Shown here one piece after another: positions 61,417 through 64,000 of a DNA stretch of 64,000 bases. The position numbers and the translations under genes were made by a program. Source of the DNA: JBDTSW01 sp963807385. GTDB taxonomy: Bacteria; Actinomycetota; Thermoleophilia; Solirubrobacterales; 70-9. The stretch covers positions 1 to 64,000 of the forward strand of contig CAWEBQ010000005.1 of the NCBI GenBank assembly GCA_963807385.1, given 5' to 3'. The notes under the pieces are model-generated. The model saw only the letters and a program-made list of their open reading frames with translations, was not told the origin of the DNA and made no database searches. Position 1 is the first letter of the stretch. The number at the start of each line of letters is the position of its first letter.

Positions 61417-62060
61417 TCGAGCCTCGGGGGCTCGAGCGGCGCCACCATCGCCCCGCCGCGGCGGGCCAGGGCGCCGACCAGCTCGAGGGGGAACGAGACC
61501 AGGAATACGAACGGCGCGGCGAGGACGGTCGCGACGCAGTCCGCGATAAACGCGAACCTGCTGCGTGCGTTGGCCATTCGCAGGCGGCCGGCCCTGACCT
61601 CTCGGGCAAAATTGGGGTGGAGCGTCAGACCATTGATCAGCGTCTGCCACATCCAGCGCTGATTCGCGCCCAGCGGGGGAGAGCCGACCTCCCCCAACGT
61701 CGCGCCGGTCCGCTCCGCGAGGAGCTGGAGCGAGCGCTGGGTGAGCAGCAGCCGCCCGGGGTGCACGTCGATCGCCGCCCAGCCCTCGCCGCCCAGGCTC
61801 GCCTGCCAGCTCGCGCGGTTCGCGGCCAGCACCGCCGGGCTGCCGTCGCCGAACGTCGTCCGGATGGCCTCGAGCTCGGCGTGGAGGTCCACTGGCCCGA
61901 CGCCGGTCTCGATCCCCGCCCCGCAGTCCTCACAGCGGTCGAGCACCCTCGCGCCGTCGTCGGCCACCGGCGCCCCCACCGTCGGCCGCGTGCGCGGGTC
62001 GGGGACCTTCAGCCATCCGTAAAGAGGAGACCCGCAGAGCGGGCAAAGCTCCTCGCTCAC
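61413..62060 (-). CDS. Zinc-ribbon protein with C-terminal membrane helix, unknown function
   Basis: The 215-residue product from GTG 62060 has two CxxC pairs, CPLCGSPLYGW (about 6-9) and RCEDCGAGIE (about 45-48), forming a probable zinc ribbon. The following domain has FGDGSPAVLAANRASWQASLGGEGWAAIDVHPGRLLLTQRSLQLLAERTGA, and the end carries a hydrophobic stretch (FIADCVATVLAAPFVFLVSFPLELVGALA). No family is recognised. The GTG overlaps the stop of the saccharopine-dehydrogenase-like gene (GTGA), so it is translated with it. Confidence 0.75.
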   Translation of the reverse strand: MSEELCPLCGSPLYGWLKVPDPRTRPTVGAPVADDGARVLDRCEDCGAGIETGVGPVDLHAELEAIRTTFGDGSPAVLAANRASWQASLGGEGWAAIDVHPGRLLLTQRSLQLLAERTGATLGEVGSPPLGANQRWMWQTLINGLTLHPNFAREVRAGRLRMANARSRFAFIADCVATVLAAPFVFLVSFPLELVGALARRGGAMVAPLEPPRLD

Positions 62061-63172
62061 CCGGACTCGACCTCCCACTCGATCCCGGCGCTCGCCATCG
62101 CCGTCAGGTAGTCCTCCGGGTCGAAGGCCTGCGAGGGCGCGAGTGCCCCGCTTCGGTCGTACCCGGGGGCAGCGCAACGCAGCGCCGCCTCGACCGTGGT
62201 GCGCGCGGTCAGGCCGTATACGTCGCGCCCGGAGATCGTTCCGCGGCGGCGGGTGGCGCCGCTGACGGCCTCGCAGTCGATCGTGAATCGGGAGCGGCGC
62301 CGATCCTCCTCGGAGGGGCCCTCCGGCAGGCGCGAGATGGCGGCCGCCATCGCCCGCCTCAGCGGGGTCCGGGTTGCGAGTTGCAGCACGGGCATCAGCG
62401 CCGGCGCCGCCGCGGCGAGCCTGGGGTGGGGGACCGCCGTCGAGGCGCTCAGCATCGTCCGGACGTTGCGGGTGTCCACATGCCGGGGCACCGTCAGATG
62501 TTCGCCGGCGGGGTAGCGCACCATGCGCTGTTCGCCGACGGGCTCGCCGAAGCGCCACTTGCCCCGCCCGACCGACTGCGGCGCGTCCCGCAGCGCTCCG
62601 TCGCGCCATTCCACATCGCTTCCGTTGATCATGCCCAGCGCCGACATCGCTGTCCCACGCGAGGCGCCGAAGCCGCGCGTCCAGTAGGCGAATGTGACCT
62701 GGTCGAGACGGTCCATGCCGGCGGTGGTGAGCGCGGCGATCATGTCGCCGGGCACGTAGTCGAAGCCCATCGCGGTGATCGCGGCCACGCCGGACGCGGT
62801 GAAGCGCTCTCCGTACGCCTCGAGGACGAGCCGCATGAACGGCTGCTCACCCGTCGTGTCGATGTAGTGGGTGCCGGCTGCCGCGGCGGCGGCGAGGACG
62901 GGCTCGCCGTGCAGCTGAAAGGGGCCGGCGCAGGCGATCACGGAGGCGCACGGCTCAAGCAGCGAGCGGAGCCCGGCCTCGTCGTCGATGCCGACCGCCT
63001 CGGTGCTGGCGCCGCCGAGGTCCTCGGCCACCATCTCCAGCTTCTGGGCGCTGCGGCCCGCGAGGACGAAGTCCGCGCCGCGCCGCCGAAGCTCCGCGGC
63101 GACGAGCTTGCCGGTGTAGCCGGTCGCGCCGTAGACGGCGACCGGCCCGGTCTGCGACGGTGGATCGTTCAC
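62057..63172 (-). CDS. Saccharopine dehydrogenase-like / trans-acting enoyl reductase-type oxidoreductase
   Basis: The 371-residue protein begins VAVYGATGYTGKLVAAELRRRGADFVLAGRS, the GxxGxxG Rossmann motif of the saccharopine dehydrogenase-like NADP family. SVIACAGPFQLHGEPVLAAAAAAGTHYIDTTGEQ and AAITAMGFDYVPGDM are also typical. Mycobacterial relatives reduce enoyl intermediates in polyketide lipid synthesis, and others act on carotenoids or remain uncharacterised. GTG start at 63172. The operon partner is the zinc-ribbon membrane protein. Confidence 0.88.
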   Translation of the reverse strand: MNDPPSQTGPVAVYGATGYTGKLVAAELRRRGADFVLAGRSAQKLEMVAEDLGGASTEAVGIDDEAGLRSLLEPCASVIACAGPFQLHGEPVLAAAAAAGTHYIDTTGEQPFMRLVLEAYGERFTASGVAAITAMGFDYVPGDMIAALTTAGMDRLDQVTFAYWTRGFGASRGTAMSALGMINGSDVEWRDGALRDAPQSVGRGKWRFGEPVGEQRMVRYPAGEHLTVPRHVDTRNVRTMLSASTAVPHPRLAAAAPALMPVLQLATRTPLRRAMAAAISRLPEGPSEEDRRRSRFTIDCEAVSGATRRRGTISGRDVYGLTARTTVEAALRCAAPGYDRSGALAPSQAFDPEDYLTAMASAGIEWEVESG

Positions 63173-63219
63173 CGGCCGAATGGTATTGCCCGCGCGGGGC
63201 GGGCACGCGGGCGCTCATC

Positions 63220-63225
63220 TACCCT
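63220..63225 (+). promoter_or_regulatory. -10 element (TACCCT)
   Basis: TACCCT ends 6 bases before the ATG at 63232, matching the response-regulator promoter in hexamer and spacing. Confidence 0.45.
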
Positions 63226-63231
63226 TGGCCC

Positions 63232-63468
63232 ATGCCCTCCACTCCTCAGCAGGCGGCACGGCGCGCCCGTTTCGAGCGCGTGATCGCGCTCGCGGCACCC
63301 TTCCTCGACGTGATGCTCTCGGCGGGCGACAGGCTGTCCAAGGCCGTCGGGGCGGAGGACGAGTACTACCCCATCCGGTCGGCCGGGGAGGCGTTCCCGC
63401 TGGCCGGCCCGCCTGCGGAACCGGCGCCCGCCGGCCCTGACCCGGCGCCCTCGGCCTCCGACGCGTAG
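63232..63468 (+). CDS. Small protein of unknown function, 78 residues
   Basis: From ATG 63232 the product has an amphipathic helix (QQAARRARFERVIALAAPFLDVMLSAGDRLSKAVG), a short acidic link with paired tyrosines (EDEYYPIRSAGEAFPLA) and a Pro/Ala tail. No domain is recognised. The last 103 bases are antisense to the end of the deformylase gene; the Pro/Ala part falls in that overlap, so the true end may be hard to confirm. The well-placed -10 supports expression. Confidence 0.55.
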   Translation: MPSTPQQAARRARFERVIALAAPFLDVMLSAGDRLSKAVGAEDEYYPIRSAGEAFPLAGPPAEPAPAGPDPAPSASDA

Positions 63469-63941
63469 GTCCGGCGCCGGAACACGTCGTCGACCAGCGA
63501 CTCGACCCGGTCGAGGAAGAGGATCCCGTCCAGGTGGTCGAGCTCGTGCAGGATGCAGCGGGCCTCGAATCCCTCCGAGCGCACCTCGCCGCCGAGGTGC
63601 CCGACGACGATGCTGGTGGCGCGCCGAACGTTGGCGGTCAGGTCGGGGATGCTCAGGCATCCCTCCCGCCCCACCTCCGAGCCCCCGGACTCGATGACGC
63701 GCGGGTTGGCCAGCACGAGTCGTCCGTTGCTGGTCTTGGCCTTCGGGTGCTCGCTGACATCGACGGTGACCACCCGCACGAGATTCCCGAGTTGGGGTGC
63801 GGCCAGGCCGACGCAGTGCCCGAGCGAGTCCATGGTGTCAACCAGGTCCGCGGTGATCGCCTCCAGCTCGCCGGCCTGCACCGGAGCGGCCACCTGCTTG
63901 AGCAGGCGGTCGGGGTAGACGAGGATCTCGCGGACCGCCAT
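63366..63941 (-). CDS. def: Peptide deformylase
   Basis: The 191-residue enzyme removes formyl from new proteins. Motif 1 GLAAPQ is at 45-50, motif 2 EGCLS at 93-97 (metal ligand C95), and motif 3 HELDH at 132-136 (H132, E133, H136). FEARCILHELDHLDGILFLDRV is typical of type I/II bacterial enzymes. The last 30 residues are Gly/Ala/Pro-rich and overlap antisense the small gene at 63232. No fmt gene is in view; the partial gene upstream may belong to the same transcript. Confidence 0.95.
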   Translation of the reverse strand: MAVREILVYPDRLLKQVAAPVQAGELEAITADLVDTMDSLGHCVGLAAPQLGNLVRVVTVDVSEHPKAKTSNGRLVLANPRVIESGGSEVGREGCLSIPDLTANVRRATSIVVGHLGGEVRSEGFEARCILHELDHLDGILFLDRVESLVDDVFRRRTYASEAEGAGSGPAGAGSAGGPASGNASPADRMG

Positions 63942-63952
63942 CGCCGGCGGCG

Positions 63953-64000
63953 CTAGAGCGCCTGGGCCTCGAGCTCGCGCAGGGCGACCTCGATCTCGGC
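63953..64000 (-). CDS. C-terminal end of a gene leaving the window
   Basis: The last 16 codons of a minus-strand frame read AEIEVALRELEAQAL then TAG at 63953-63955. The stop lies 11 bases before the def start. The segment is helical; too short to identify. Confidence 0.45.
   Translation of the reverse strand, partial: AEIEVALRELEAQAL

Overview
The window is about 70% G+C with very high G/C at third codon positions, GTG/TTG starts and many 4-base stop/start overlaps. A high-GC actinobacterium fits. Several traits point to the class Thermoleophilia (Solirubrobacterales/Gaiellales type), although this is inference without a database search. They are rpsF-ssb-rpsR-rplI-dnaB-purA in one run, a ccm-hem cluster, a TreT-type trehalose synthase, CSLREA-domain beta-helix proteins, and secreted proteins with Calx-beta or carboxypeptidase-regulatory-like domains. 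I see no IS element, prophage, CRISPR array or rRNA. One tRNA (Arg, CCT) is present.

Layout. 1-2650: end of a surface protein, then a minus-strand vapB-vapC-esterase operon. 2689-4257: aldehyde dehydrogenase. 4288-11945: cytochrome c maturation (ccmA, B, C and a tiny ccmD) running into tetrapyrrole synthesis (hemA, hemC, cobA-hemD fusion), then a SAM-hydrolase-like gene and birA. 11967-16740: an unusual superfamily 2 helicase, a TlpA-like thioredoxin lipoprotein and an NfeD/ClpP-like membrane protease. 16709-23596: a large AfsR/SARP-type (BTAD) regulator facing a cupin and two CSLREA beta-helix surface proteins. 23731-30158: SPFH protein, GalT-like enzyme, small lipoproteins, MFS exporter, tRNA-Arg and a class III nucleotidyl cyclase. 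30165-39156: pyrE, L,D-transpeptidase, CPBP protease, HAD hydrolase, MscS channel, class A PBP, thiL, a FlgM-like anti-sigma factor and an M28-like membrane protein. 39237-42545: response regulator, histidine kinase and HtrA protease. 42606-46337: IMPase-family phosphatase, TreT and a GT20 synthase. 46340-48384: secreted and proline-rich proteins. 48462-54800: rpsF, ssb, rpsR, rplI, a VOC protein, dnaB, a DnaC/DnaI-like loader and purA. 54832-64000: biotin carboxylase/BCCP fusion, a DUF2804-like protein, a secreted HExxH protease, a TadE-like protein, an SDR, a zinc-ribbon protein, a saccharopine-dehydrogenase-like enzyme and peptide deformylase.

The most interesting locus is 16709-23596. The promoters of the cupin gene and of the second CSLREA gene carry almost the same 20-base element: two GGAACG boxes exactly 11 bases apart. 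In both cases the second box starts exactly 60 bases before the start codon, and both have a -10-like hexamer at the same offset. Heptamer-type direct repeats with 11-base pitch are the classic target of SARP regulators, and a SARP-type regulator is encoded next door. This looks like a self-contained regulon for surface or secreted beta-helix proteins.

Two window-wide patterns matter for reading the annotation. First, about fifteen genes have a TANNNT-like hexamer ending only 6-11 bases before the start codon and no Shine-Dalgarno sequence, which points to widespread leaderless transcription. Second, four genes (esterase, SAM hydrolase, birA, first CSLREA protein) and possibly thiL are broken by single-base shifts, three of them clearly placed in short G/C runs. 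Sequencing or assembly error is more likely than real gene decay.
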